This document shows, one piece after another, positions 52,679 through 61,851 of a stretch of DNA of 64,000 bases. The notes below the pieces were generated by a model, which worked only from the letters and a program-made list of their open reading frames with translations, did no database searches and was not told the origin of the DNA. Both the position numbers and the translations under genes were made by a program. The stretch comes from Nannocystis punicea (GTDB lineage Bacteria; Myxococcota_A; Polyangia; Nannocystales; Nannocystaceae), in assembly GCF_026965555.1 (NCBI RefSeq), contig NZ_CP114040.1:2976001-3040000 (forward strand). The letters run 5' to 3'. Numbering within the stretch: position 1 is the stretch's first letter; each line of letters starts with the position of its first letter.

Positions 52679-54325
52679 ATGACCGCATCGACTCGATCCG
52701 TCGGCGCCGTGCTCCTCGCCAGCGCGGCGCTCGCCGCCTGTCCGGACGACTCCGGCCCGCCGATGTCCGACCCCACCGATTCGGCGACCACGAGCAGCGG
52801 CGCGGTCACGTCCGGCGGCGATGTCGACACCGAGGCGACGACGGCGGGTGAGCCTGTCCCCGAGGACAGGCCAGATGTCCCGCAGCGGACGCGCGTCGAG
52901 CGGCTGCTGGCCGCCCTCGACGCGGCGATGTACGGGTGCCCCGAGCGCGCGTGGCCCGACGTGGCCGACAACTACCGCACGCGGCAGGTGGTGCTGACGT
53001 CGGAGGCCGACGACCTCGCCTGGGTGTGGAACGACCAGAGCGGCGAGGGGACGCCGCCGGTGGTCACGGAGCGCGAGCTGGGCGAGCTGCCGGACGAGTG
53101 GACGTCGTACTTCAACGTCGGCGAGCTCGACGGCGTCAAGTCGCTGGGGATCTCGCTCGACCAGACGCAGGCGCAGAACGACTGGTGGCTGAACCAGGGC
53201 GGGATCCTGTGGCCCGATTTCGCGGCGTCGCTGATGTTCCACGAGGGCTTCCACTTCCTCGCCGATCAGGACGACTGGAGCGCCGGCGACGGCAGCCGCT
53301 CGGCGCCCTATCCGGAGCCGTGGGAGCCCCGCTATCTGCGCCGGCAGCTGATCCAGGCGCTCGCGGCGGAGCTGGAGGCCGAGGGCTCCGCCATGACCGC
53401 GGCGGCGCACTGGCAGGCGCGCCTGCAGTCCGAGTACGCGGCCGAGATGACGGCGATCCGCAGCTATGATTGCACCGAGGGCTCGGCCGAATACGTCAGC
53501 CTGATCATGAGCGCGATCGCCGAGCTCGGGTGCGACGCGGCCGACGCGGACGTGCTGGCCCTGGCGCGCTCGCACCTCCCGGACGGCCTGTTCCTCACCG
53601 ACGGTTCGGTGTTCGACAGCGACCTCGAGCCCTACGAGCTCGGCGTGGTCGCCGGCCTGCTGCTGCGCCGGGCCGGCGCGGCCGGCTGGGAGCTGGCGGT
53701 CGAGAAGGGCGCCGCGCCGGCCGACCAATTGCTGGACGGGGTGGTCCCCGCGCCGCAGCCCGACGACCCGGCGGTCCAGGCCGCCGCGCAGGAGGTGGTG
53801 GCGGCCCGCAACGAGGCGGTCGCAACGGAGATCGAGCCGATGCTGGCCCGCATGAAGGACCCGACGTACACGCGCGTCGCCGTCCGCTTCGACTGGATCG
53901 CCGGCTCCTTCGGCGTCGGCGGGTTCTACTACCTGGCCGACGACCCGCTGCAGTCGGAGGTGATGCAGAGCTTCTCGGCGGTGTTCAGCACGCCGTCGCA
54001 GGTGACGATCGACGTCACCGAGCAGACAGTACTGACCGGCGTGGCGACGCCGTGCGCGCTCCCCCAGGGCTACTCGATCGTGTTGACCGTGCCGACCGCG
54101 GCGCTGACGATCACCGGCAGCGCCGCGACCTCGACCGACGCGGCCGTGTCATTCGCCGCGCTCGCGGTCGAGCCGACCATGGGCGCCGACAATCTGCCGT
54201 GGCTGTGCCCGATCGAGGCCGGCGGCGCGAATGGTGCCCCGGCGCCGGCGCCCGGCAATCTGCACACCCTGCGCCACGGCGACCCGCCGCTGCGGGCCCG
54301 GGTCCGCGTCGACCCGGCGGGCTGA
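52679..54325 (+). CDS. Zinc-metalloprotease-like lipoprotein (HEGFH)
   Basis: A 548-residue exported lipoprotein. The signal MTASTRSVGAVLLASAALAAC has a lipobox, followed by a Ser/Thr linker (GAVTSGGDVDTEATTAGEP). HExxH is present as MFHEGFHFLAD (His188, Glu189, His192), with a possible third ligand Glu271 in CTEGSAEYVSL downstream, the gluzincin pattern. A Trp/Asp-rich central domain and a beta-rich C-terminus follow. I do not recognise a named peptidase family. A palindromic unit (52855-52868) encodes EPVPEDRP right after the linker. Confidence 0.75.
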   Translation: MTASTRSVGAVLLASAALAACPDDSGPPMSDPTDSATTSSGAVTSGGDVDTEATTAGEPVPEDRPDVPQRTRVERLLAALDAAMYGCPERAWPDVADNYRTRQVVLTSEADDLAWVWNDQSGEGTPPVVTERELGELPDEWTSYFNVGELDGVKSLGISLDQTQAQNDWWLNQGGILWPDFAASLMFHEGFHFLADQDDWSAGDGSRSAPYPEPWEPRYLRRQLIQALAAELEAEGSAMTAAAHWQARLQSEYAAEMTAIRSYDCTEGSAEYVSLIMSAIAELGCDAADADVLALARSHLPDGLFLTDGSVFDSDLEPYELGVVAGLLLRRAGAAGWELAVEKGAAPADQLLDGVVPAPQPDDPAVQAAAQEVVAARNEAVATEIEPMLARMKDPTYTRVAVRFDWIAGSFGVGGFYYLADDPLQSEVMQSFSAVFSTPSQVTIDVTEQTVLTGVATPCALPQGYSIVLTVPTAALTITGSAATSTDAAVSFAALAVEPTMGADNLPWLCPIEAGGANGAPAPAPGNLHTLRHGDPPLRARVRVDPAG

Positions 54326-54438
54326 ATCGCCGACGAGAGGGCGAGTTCGCGCGGACTTTGCGCGAATCTGCGCGTGTTCTGCGCGATCTCGCGCAAAAAT
54401 ACTTGACACCGCGCGCGGTTCCGCGCCACGCTCGGATC
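54326..54438 (+). promoter_or_regulatory. Helically phased GCGCG repeats upstream of the UPF0158 gene
   Basis: GCGCG occurs at 54349, 54360, 54370 and 54381, and GCGC at 54391, spaced 11, 10, 11 and 10 bp, i.e. one B-DNA turn. AAAAATAC and TTGACA (54403-54408) follow. TTGACA is 31-36 bp before the ATG at 54439, the place expected for a -35 of a leaderless transcript. The -10 position (CACGCT) is weak. Confidence 0.55.
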
Positions 54439-54900
54439 ATGCGCCTCGCCGCCGACGCCCCCACGCCCGACTGGGACTCCTTCGAGTTCGCGTTCGAATG
54501 TGCAGACCTGGAGGTGCGCTCCTACTACGATACCGTGACCGGAGAGGTGTGCGTCACCGGCCCGTTCGAGGACGACCCCGGGGAGCGCGAGCGGATCGAC
54601 GCCGACCCCGGGCGGTACCTCGAGATCGATCGCCTGCCCTTGCGCGAGCAATTTCAATGGATGGAGCGCTTCGCCCTCGAGGAGGTCGGCGACGGGCGGC
54701 TGCGCGAGCGACTGCTGCGCGCGCTGGGCGGCCGCGGCTCGTTCCGCCGCTTCAAGGACGCCCTGCTGGCGGATCCGCAGGAGCGCGAGCGGTGGTTTGT
54801 CTACCACGCGAGCGCGCTCCGCCAGGCGATCGAGCAATGGTTCGCCGAGCGCGACCTGGCGGTCGGCGCGGCGCCGCCGTGGACCCGCGTCGCCGATTGA
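54439..54900 (+). CDS. UPF0158 family protein
   Basis: A 153-residue cytosolic protein. DWDSFEFAFEC...VRSYYDTVTGEVCVTGPFEDDPGERERIDADPGRYLEIDRLP, then RFKDALLADPQERERWFVYHASALRQAIEQWFAE are the signature blocks of UPF0158, an acidic family of unknown function. The ATG is at 54439 with little Shine-Dalgarno sequence. It is convergent with the molybdoenzyme gene, with 12 bp between stops. Confidence 0.9.
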   Translation: MRLAADAPTPDWDSFEFAFECADLEVRSYYDTVTGEVCVTGPFEDDPGERERIDADPGRYLEIDRLPLREQFQWMERFALEEVGDGRLRERLLRALGGRGSFRRFKDALLADPQERERWFVYHASALRQAIEQWFAERDLAVGAAPPWTRVAD

Positions 54901-54912
54901 GGGTCGGCGCCG

Positions 54913-56070
54913 CTACGGCATGTTCGACATCGGGCTGATCGACAGCTCGAGCGGCGCGTGCCCGTTGTAGCCCAGGCCGTGCTGGTTCCAGACCATCTCC
55001 TCCGGCGGCGGCTGGATCCGCCCGGCCTCGTCGGTGGCCCGCGTCATCAATCGATAGTGCCCGGGCTCGGCGTTCTTCCACCCGATCTCGAAGCGGACCC
55101 ACATCATGGGTTCGGCCTCGTGGAGCAGCTTCGCCGCGCGCCAGGCCGGATCCCAGACGGTCATCCATCGGCCCGGCGCCATCTCTCGCTCGATACAGAC
55201 CTCCACCTGCTGGATCGCCCCGGCGCCCGACCACGCGCGGCCGTGGAGCGTCTGGTCGCCGGGAAAGATCGTGATGTTCTCGGCCAGCTCGAGGGCGCTG
55301 CGCACGGGGCCCACCGTGGCGAGGATCTCCTCGGGGTAATCCGGGCCGGCGAGGACCTGGTTGCGCTGGAAGTGCGAGAGCGGCAGCGGGTCCTTCGAGA
55401 CCTCGATGCGGCCGAGCCACTTGACCGCAGAGTTGCCGCCCCAGCCGGAGAAGATGGCGCGCAGCGGGAAGCCGTGATCGATCGGCATCGGCTCGCCGGC
55501 CATCTCGTAGGCCAGCAGGGTGTCGTCGGCGAGGACCTTGTCGATCGCGATCACCTGCGAATACGGCAGCTTGCCGGCGGTGGTGGTGATCGAATCGAGG
55601 CTGATGAACTCCGCGTTCGCGGCCTGTTCGAGCCCCGCCGCGTCGAGCACGTCCTTCACCCGCACGCCCGTCCACTCGGTCGCCCCCACGGCGCCGAAGT
55701 GCCATTGAGTCCAGCCGACGGGCAGCCACTTCAGGCTCCCGTACGGCGAGACCTTGGGGAAGAAGGCGCGACAGTTGACGCCGCAGTCGAGGACGCGGCG
55801 GAGGGTGACGGAGGGGAGGGCGAGCAGCTCGTCGTAGGTGAACGAGCGCGGCTCGGCGACGGCGCTGCCGCCCACGTGCAGGCGCCAGGCGGCGACGTCG
55901 AGCTTCGGCGCGGCCGCCCGGCTGTGGATGTACATGCGATCGTTGGGGACGAAGTCGCCGTACTCCTTCACCGCGCCGAAGTTCATCTCCTCCGAGCCGT
56001 TTCCGCGCGAGATGAAATAATCGGAGGGCGTCGGCTGGACGACATAATTGATCGGTGGCTTCGGCGGCAC
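54913..56070 (-). CDS. Sulfite oxidase-like molybdopterin enzyme
   Basis: A 385-residue SUOX-family protein. The molybdenum-ligand Cys is in RRVLDCGVNCRAFF. GVRVKDVLDAAGL, DHGFPLRAIFSGWGGNSAVKWLGRIEV and the C-terminal dimerisation domain (MMWVRFEIGWKNAEPGHYRLMTRATDEAG) are family hallmarks. No twin-arginine signal and no haem domain are visible, so it is probably cytosolic and uses an external electron acceptor. The GTG start at 56070 was chosen because AAGGGGGA precedes it by 5 nt; ATG 56148 would add 26 residues. Confidence 0.93.
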   Translation of the reverse strand: MPPKPPINYVVQPTPSDYFISRGNGSEEMNFGAVKEYGDFVPNDRMYIHSRAAAPKLDVAAWRLHVGGSAVAEPRSFTYDELLALPSVTLRRVLDCGVNCRAFFPKVSPYGSLKWLPVGWTQWHFGAVGATEWTGVRVKDVLDAAGLEQAANAEFISLDSITTTAGKLPYSQVIAIDKVLADDTLLAYEMAGEPMPIDHGFPLRAIFSGWGGNSAVKWLGRIEVSKDPLPLSHFQRNQVLAGPDYPEEILATVGPVRSALELAENITIFPGDQTLHGRAWSGAGAIQQVEVCIEREMAPGRWMTVWDPAWRAAKLLHEAEPMMWVRFEIGWKNAEPGHYRLMTRATDEAGRIQPPPEEMVWNQHGLGYNGHAPLELSISPMSNMP

Positions 56071-56634
56071 GGGTCCCCCTTGCGCTCTCGGATGGCGAAA
56101 TTGCGCAATGTCGACCTCCAAAGCTATCACCGGGCGACGTCGCGTCAACGCGGCGAGGCAGCGATCGGACGGGGGGGAAGTCGCCCCGAGGCGCTTCGTG
56201 GGTGCCCCTATTTCGTCGCCGTCCAGGCCGACGAATGCCGCACGAGCGACTCGCCTCTCGATGCAACGAGGAGGGCTCGATCCTCGCGGCTGCGGATGCG
56301 CGGCTGGCGCGAGCTCGATCGCGGTGCAACGGCGTAAAAGCGCGGTCTCGCCCGCGAGCGTCCTGGGCCGGAGAGACAGGGGCGCTCGTCGTATGCGCTG
56401 GCCTGGGCGGACCCGTGAATCGTGAATGAGCGGAGTCGGTGTGAACCTCTCGAGTCATTCGGCGTGCGGGCGAGGGCCGTGATTCGCGGCGCCCCTGCGA
56501 CGTGAACGACGAGCGCAAGCTGGTCCGCGAGCGGAGTATCATCCCCGGGCCATGTCCGCCACGTCCGGCCGACCGCCCCTCACCGTGTTCGTCCTCGGCA
56601 GCGAGCTCGAGGCGTGAGCGCGCCGGCCCGCAGA
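56071..56634. other. Intergenic region with an orphan gene start
   Basis: The stretch has no complete gene. Near 56552 an ATG opens a 21-codon frame (MSATSGRPPLTVFVLGSELEA, stop 56615-56617) that looks like the start of a larger gene cut off by a downstream deletion. It faces the stop of the VOC gene at 56635. Confidence 0.45.
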
Positions 56635-57372
56635 TCAGCGCGAGACGGCCTCGTGCAGCGCGAACGCGGCCCCCTGCGGGTCCTCGCACTGGGCCACGCG
56701 GCCGCCGCCCGGCACGCGCATCGGTTCGCCGGCGACGCTGCCCCCGCCGGCGCGCACGCGTTGAAGGGCGGCGTCGAGGTCGTCGACCGCGAAGTGGAAC
56801 AACCAGTGAGTGTGGATCTCCGGGCGCAGCGCCGCGTCGGACATGCCGCCGACGCTCGCGCCGCCGGGTCGCCACGCGAACTCCTGATAGGCGCCGAGCG
56901 CGGGCCCGAGGTCGTGCCGCTGCGTCGGCGACCAGCCGAACATGCTGTGATAGATCGACGAGGCCTGCGCAGGATCGCGGGTGTGCAGATCACACCAGGC
57001 GAGCGTCGCGGTCGGTGATGCATGGGTGCGCGACGTCACCGCCAGGACGGCGCCCAGCGGATCGCGCAGCGGCGCGACGAGGCCGTCGGGGCGGGTCTGC
57101 GTCGGGCCCAGCGGGCTCGCGCCGAGCGCGACGAATCGCTGGACCGCGGCCGGCACGTCGGCGACTGCGACGTGACCGAGCCAGTGCGCCGGGGCGCCGC
57201 GGGCGGCCGCCTGCGCGGGCAGGACGGCGAACTCACCCAGCTCGGGCCCGTCCGGGCGCAGGCGCCAGCAGGCGTCGGCCGCGGCGACGACGAGCCCGAC
57301 CGCGTCGACGTAGAAGGCCCGTGCGGCGGCCGGATCGGTGGTCCTGAGCTCGTACCAGCAGAACGTGTGCAT
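56635..57372 (-). CDS. Two-domain VOC family protein
   Basis: A 245-residue protein with two glyoxalase-like halves. The N-half starts MHTFCWYELRTTDPAAARAFY; the C-half is TLAWCDLHTRDPAQASSIYHSMFGW, ending with HWLFHFAVDDLDAALQRVRAGGG and CEDPQGAAFALHEAV. The repeated motif CDL/YEL...TDP..A..FY is typical of VOC lactoylglutathione-lyase relatives in actinobacteria and myxobacteria. Metal ligands are not fully conserved, so the reaction is unknown. It is divergent from the next lipoprotein gene, about 115 bp away. Confidence 0.9.
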   Translation of the reverse strand: MHTFCWYELRTTDPAAARAFYVDAVGLVVAAADACWRLRPDGPELGEFAVLPAQAAARGAPAHWLGHVAVADVPAAVQRFVALGASPLGPTQTRPDGLVAPLRDPLGAVLAVTSRTHASPTATLAWCDLHTRDPAQASSIYHSMFGWSPTQRHDLGPALGAYQEFAWRPGGASVGGMSDAALRPEIHTHWLFHFAVDDLDAALQRVRAGGGSVAGEPMRVPGGGRVAQCEDPQGAAFALHEAVSR

Positions 57373-57487
57373 CGGCGGTGTTCCTCGCGTGTCGGCGGCC
57401 AGCCTACCAGAAGCGCGGCTCACGGAGTGCGGTGCGGCGATTGCCGCCCGGGGGCGCGGTGGTACCAATGACGCTGGGACTCCTCGC

Positions 57488-58129
57488 ATGCGCTCATCGA
57501 ACCTGTCGTGGCTGTCGTCGTCGCTCCTGCTGCTCGTGAATTGCGGTGAGCCCGCCGCTCGCGCCACCGTCGCGACCGAGACCACGAGCGTCGCTCCGGC
57601 CGTCGAGGCCAAGGCGGTGCAGGAGGAGCGCGGGGCGCAGCCGGCCGCGGACGAGGCGGTCGCGGCGGAGCCCGAGGCGGGCAAGGCGGAGGAGGACGAG
57701 GTCGTGCCGCGAGCGCCCGCGCCGGCGACCGCCGAGGAGGCCGCGCGACAGATGGCGACCTGGCTGGCCGAGCGCGACGCGCCGGTGCCGGCGCTGCTCG
57801 ACGACGAGTCGGAGATCGAAGTGGTGATGAATTGCGGCACCTGCGACGGGACGGAGCCGGGCAAGTCCGCGAAGGCGGTCGGCTTCGACGCCCTGATCGC
57901 GCTCGACCGCAGCCTGCGCAAGGGCGCCATCCTCGGCCTGTGGGACTTCGGCGACCAGATCGAATGCAAGCAGGGCTGCTGCCGCTTCCTCATCGATCCG
58001 GAGGTCGGCCTGCAGGAGCACGTGCTCGGCCTCAAGAAGGTGTGCGTGCGCATCGACGCGGCCGGCAAGCCGATCGACTACACCCGCATCGAGGGGGTCG
58101 GCGGGCACCCGGGCGCCGAATTCAAGTGA
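57488..58129 (+). CDS. Lipoprotein with Cys-rich C-terminal domain
   Basis: A 213-residue exported lipoprotein (MRSSNLSWLSSSLLLLVNCG, lipobox). A Glu/Ala-rich spacer leads to a domain with NCGTCDG and IECKQGCCRFLIDP, a paired-Cys module likely disulfide-bonded, and ending LKKVCVRID. I do not recognise the family. It has no clear operon partner, although the RoxA-like gene starts 131 bp after its stop on the same strand. Confidence 0.78.
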   Translation: MRSSNLSWLSSSLLLLVNCGEPAARATVATETTSVAPAVEAKAVQEERGAQPAADEAVAAEPEAGKAEEDEVVPRAPAPATAEEAARQMATWLAERDAPVPALLDDESEIEVVMNCGTCDGTEPGKSAKAVGFDALIALDRSLRKGAILGLWDFGDQIECKQGCCRFLIDPEVGLQEHVLGLKKVCVRIDAAGKPIDYTRIEGVGGHPGAEFK

Positions 58130-58260
58130 GCCCGGGCGGCGGTGCGAGATCGCGCCGCTCTCGAGGTGGCCGGAACGTGCCACCGGTTGACCGATCTTCC
58201 GCCATTCTCGCGCCGCGGCCGGAGTGTTAAGCCTTCACGGTCCGTATCGAGGAGCGTGTC

Positions 58261-59991
58261 GTGGCGCGATTGGTCGTTGGGATCCTTCCATTGTTGTTAT
58301 CGCTGGCGTGTTCGCGCGGGGCGGCCGATTCGGCCGACGAGGGCGGCCCTGGGCTGCTCGAGGGCATCCGCGATCGCGCGGGGCGGGTGCTGGCGCAGGA
58401 CGCCTACGGCGACGGGGCGACCGAGCTGGTCTACCTCGATCAGGGCTGGGGCCCGGCCGAGACGCTGTGGTTCTACCACGCCGATCAGGGCTCCGTGCTG
58501 ATGCCGTACGACACTCTGGTCCACCTCGAGCAGGCCGGCAGCGAGCGGCCGTTCGTCAGCCCCGAGCACATGACGCGATTTCGCTTCCTCAATCAGTACC
58601 CGACGCCCAACAACCCGGACGGGCTGCCGGTCGGATTCACGCGTCACGACGACCAGGTCGGCCTGACCTGCGCGGCCTGTCACACGACGCAGATCAACTA
58701 CCGCGGGACGGCGGTCCGCATCGACGGCGCGCCGGCGCTGGCCGACGTGGCCGGCTTCCTGCGCGAGGTCGAGGCGGCGCTGCGGGCGACGCTGGCGGAC
58801 GCGGCCAAGCTGGCGCGCTTCGCCGCGGCGCGGACGGGCGGCGGCACCGACGAGGCGGCCCGCGCGGCGGCCCGCGCGAGCCTCGAGGCGACCCTGGCGT
58901 GGTTCGAGGATTACAACGCCGCCAATCGCTCGCCCACGATCGAGGGCTTCGGCCGCATGGACGCGATCGGGCGGATCATCAATCAGTCGATCCGCTTCAC
59001 CAGCGGGCCGCAGAACAGCCTCGAGCCGAACGCGCCGACCAGCTATCCGCTGCTGTGGGACGCGCCGCGCCACGACTATGTGCAATGGATCGGCTTCTCC
59101 GCCAACGCCGAGGCCGGCTCGCTCGGTCGCAACGCCGGCGAGGTGATCGGCGTGTTCGGGCGGGTCGAGGTCCAGCACTACGAGACGGAGAAGGAGGCGA
59201 AGCGCGGCTACGAATCGACGATCGACGCGAACGCGCTGGTGGCGATGGAGGAGAGCCTGCGCCGGCTGCAATCGCCGGTGTGGCCGGAGCAGGTGCTGCC
59301 GGCGATCGACCGCGGTCTGGCGGCCCGCGGGGCGGAGCTGTACCAGCAGCAGTGCGTGTCCTGCCACGCGCTGATCGATCGCGCCGACCCGCAGCGGCGG
59401 GTGGTCGCGCAGATCACCGGCCTCGACGTCGTCGGCACCGACCCGACCAGCGCGCGCAATGTCGCCGACGCGCGCGTGCCCGCGGGCGTGCTCGAGGGCG
59501 CCATCTCGCCGCAGGGCCAGCGCTACGGGGCGAAGCTGACCGCGCTCGCGCTGCTCGGCGACCTGGTCGCGCGCTCGCTGGCGGCCAACCCGGTGGCGGC
59601 GACGCGGGCGATCGTCAACGCGAAGCGGCACCAGATCGAGAAGACGCCGAAGCAGGGCGACCACCCGCGCAGCGACAGCGACCCGACGGTGTCGCTGCAG
59701 GCCTACAAGGCCCGCCCGCTCAACGGGATCTGGGCGACGTCGCCGTACCTCCACAACGGCTCGGTGCCGAGCTTGCACGACCTGCTGCTGCCGGTCGCGC
59801 AGCGGCCCGCGCGCTTCAGCGTCGGCCGCTGGGAGTTCGACCCGGACAAGGTCGGCCACGTGAGCGACGGCGAGGGCCCGTTCGTGGTCGACACCACGGT
59901 GACCGGCAACTCGAACCGCGGCCACGAGTACGGGGTCGACCTCGGCGAGGATGACCGCCGGGCGCTGGTGGAGTACTTGAAGACGCTGTGA
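58261..59991 (+). CDS. RoxA-like dihaem cytochrome c (rubber oxygenase/peroxidase family)
   Basis: A 576-residue exported protein starting at GTG (MARLVVGILPLLLSLAC, lipoprotein-like signal). There are two c-type haem sites: CAACH (137-141) and CVSCH (365-369). NGIWATSPYLHNGSVPSLHDLLLP is the conserved C-terminal block of dihaem peroxidases, and the length and layout match RoxA/RoxB rubber oxygenases and their myxobacterial relatives. It may cleave isoprenoids or act as a peroxidase in the periplasm; the substrate is inferred only. No maturation genes are near. Confidence 0.85.
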   Translation: MARLVVGILPLLLSLACSRGAADSADEGGPGLLEGIRDRAGRVLAQDAYGDGATELVYLDQGWGPAETLWFYHADQGSVLMPYDTLVHLEQAGSERPFVSPEHMTRFRFLNQYPTPNNPDGLPVGFTRHDDQVGLTCAACHTTQINYRGTAVRIDGAPALADVAGFLREVEAALRATLADAAKLARFAAARTGGGTDEAARAAARASLEATLAWFEDYNAANRSPTIEGFGRMDAIGRIINQSIRFTSGPQNSLEPNAPTSYPLLWDAPRHDYVQWIGFSANAEAGSLGRNAGEVIGVFGRVEVQHYETEKEAKRGYESTIDANALVAMEESLRRLQSPVWPEQVLPAIDRGLAARGAELYQQQCVSCHALIDRADPQRRVVAQITGLDVVGTDPTSARNVADARVPAGVLEGAISPQGQRYGAKLTALALLGDLVARSLAANPVAATRAIVNAKRHQIEKTPKQGDHPRSDSDPTVSLQAYKARPLNGIWATSPYLHNGSVPSLHDLLLPVAQRPARFSVGRWEFDPDKVGHVSDGEGPFVVDTTVTGNSNRGHEYGVDLGEDDRRALVEYLKTL

Positions 59992-60000
59992 TTCGCGAGA

Positions 60001-60843
60001 TCACAGGTCGGGCTGCGACGCGGCGATCGACCTCGCCGCGCCGCGCGTGAGCGAGGTCGGCGTCACGCCGAGCACGCGCCGCATGCAGCGGGCCATGTGG
60101 CTCTGGTGCGAGAAGCCGACCTCGAGCGCGACCTGGCTGGCGGCCATGCGCCCGCGCAGCAGCAGCGCGCGGGCGCGGTCGACCCGGCGGTGGATCACGT
60201 AGGTGTGGACCGGGAGGCCGAGCGAGCGGCGAAACAGGGTCTTGAGGTGCGAGGCGCTGATGCCGGCGACGTCGGCGAGGGTCGCGAGGGACAGGTCGCG
60301 ATCGAGGTGCTCCTCGATGTACGCGGTGACTGCCCGCAGCTGCTGCGGCGTCAGGCCGGGAGCCGGGCGCGGCGGCGCGGCGATCGGCCCCAGCAGGCGC
60401 ACCGCGAGCGCGAGGCCGAGGCTCTCGCCGAACAGTCGGCCGCCGGGGTGGCCGGCCGCGCGCTCGGCGTCGAGCGCCGAGACGATGTGCTCGATCTGCG
60501 GATCGCGGATCTGGTGGCGTGAGTGCACCTCGACGTGCGCCGGATCGCGGCCCGTCTCCTCGGCGGCGCGGCAGATCAGCGCCGGCGTCAGCGAGACGAC
60601 CAGCGACGTGCTGGCGTCGGCCTGATGCCATTCGTCGGCGATGCCGGCGGGGAACACATCGATCTCGCCCGCGGTGTGGACGAATCGATGGTGGCGACAT
60701 CGCCCGCGCGCGGGCCGGCCGACGTGGACGCGCACGCGGTGGTCGGCGGACTCGGGCAGCGTGGCCACCCCGGCCGTGAAGGTCTCGAGGGCGAGACGCG
60801 GAGAGAGTGGGGCGCGCGCCGTGAGCGTCTCGGTCCCGGTCAT
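60001..60843 (-). CDS. AraC-family transcriptional regulator
   Basis: A 280-residue regulator. The N-terminal beta-barrel ([22 protein letters not shown], a cupin-type sensor) is followed by two C-terminal HTH motifs: [27 protein letters not shown] and [28 protein letters not shown]. It lies convergent to the RoxA-like gene and divergent from a two-gene dehydrogenase operon, about 114 bp away, which is the likely target. Confidence 0.94.
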   Translation of the reverse strand: MTGTETLTARAPLSPRLALETFTAGVATLPESADHRVRVHVGRPARGRCRHHRFVHTAGEIDVFPAGIADEWHQADASTSLVVSLTPALICRAAEETGRDPAHVEVHSRHQIRDPQIEHIVSALDAERAAGHPGGRLFGESLGLALAVRLLGPIAAPPRPAPGLTPQQLRAVTAYIEEHLDRDLSLATLADVAGISASHLKTLFRRSLGLPVHTYVIHRRVDRARALLLRGRMAASQVALEVGFSHQSHMARCMRRVLGVTPTSLTRGAARSIAASQPDL

Positions 60844-60957
60844 CGCGCGATCCTACCCGAAGCCGCCGGCGGCCTGACCACGCGTCGCCGTCCGATCGTG
60901 TCCTCGGCGCGTCCGAACGTGCGCGACCGCGGCCGCCGGCGGACCTATCCCTGGGGC

Positions 60958-61851
60958 ATGCAATCGCAATCCACAACGAACGAGGCCAGCCTGCTCGGCC
61001 TGGGGGCGATGGGCGCGGCCCTCGCTCGCGCGGCGGCGACGAAGGGCCGGCGCCTCACTGTCTGGAATCGGACTTCGGCCAAGGCCGCGCCGCTGGTGGC
61101 TGCGGGCGTCACGGTGGCCGCGAGCGTGGCCGCGGCGGTGGCCGCCAGCCCGGTGGTGATCGTGTGCGTCACCGACTACGCGGCCACGCGCGCGCTGCTC
61201 GAGGCGGCCTTGCTCGCCGGCAAGACCGTGGTGCAGCTCAGCACCGGCACGCCGCAGGAGGCGCGCGAGCTGGCGGCGTGGGCCACGGCTCGCGGGGCGC
61301 GCTACCTCGACGGCGCGATCCTGGCGGTGCCGAGCCAGGTCGGCGGGCCGCACGCGAATCTCATGACGTCGGGCTCGCGCGAGGCGTTCGCGGCGGCGGA
61401 GGGCGTGCTCGCCGAGATGGGCGCGGTCCGCTTCGTCGGCGAGCCGCCGGGCGCCGCCGCGGCGCTCGACCTCGCGGTCCTCTCGAGCCTGTTCGGCGCG
61501 CTGCTCGGCTTCTACCACGGGGCCCGGCTGATCGAGGCGGAGCAGATGGGGGTCGACGGCCTGGGCGAGCTCATGGCCGCGACCGCGCCGGCGATCGGCG
61601 AGATGATCCGCATCGACGCCGAATCGATCCACCACGGCCGCTACGAGGCGCCGGAGGCCTCGCTCGAGATCTGCTGGCGCAGCATGGATCTGCTCGGACG
61701 CCACGCCCGCGAGGCGGCGATCGACGGCAGCTTCCCCGGCTTCGCGGCGGAGATGTTCCAGCGCGGGATCACTGCCGGCTTCGGCGACGAGGCGCCGGCG
61801 GCGATGATCAAGGTGCTGCGCGCCGCGTCGGCGCAGAAAGGAGCGCGGTGA
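60958..61851 (+). CDS. NAD(P)-dependent oxidoreductase (HIBADH/imine reductase-like)
   Basis: A 297-residue enzyme of the 6-phosphogluconate-dehydrogenase-like fold. NADP-binding [33 protein letters not shown] at the N-terminus is typical. [14 protein letters not shown] and a helical C-domain follow ([27 protein letters not shown]). The catalytic Lys of true beta-hydroxyacid dehydrogenases is replaced by an Asp/Leu region (AALDLA), which fits the imine reductase subgroup. It is in an operon with an SDR (1-bp overlap) and divergent from AraC. Confidence 0.88.
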   Translation: MQSQSTTNEASLLGLGAMGAALARAAATKGRRLTVWNRTSAKAAPLVAAGVTVAASVAAAVAASPVVIVCVTDYAATRALLEAALLAGKTVVQLSTGTPQEARELAAWATARGARYLDGAILAVPSQVGGPHANLMTSGSREAFAAAEGVLAEMGAVRFVGEPPGAAAALDLAVLSSLFGALLGFYHGARLIEAEQMGVDGLGELMAATAPAIGEMIRIDAESIHHGRYEAPEASLEICWRSMDLLGRHAREAAIDGSFPGFAAEMFQRGITAGFGDEAPAAMIKVLRAASAQKGAR

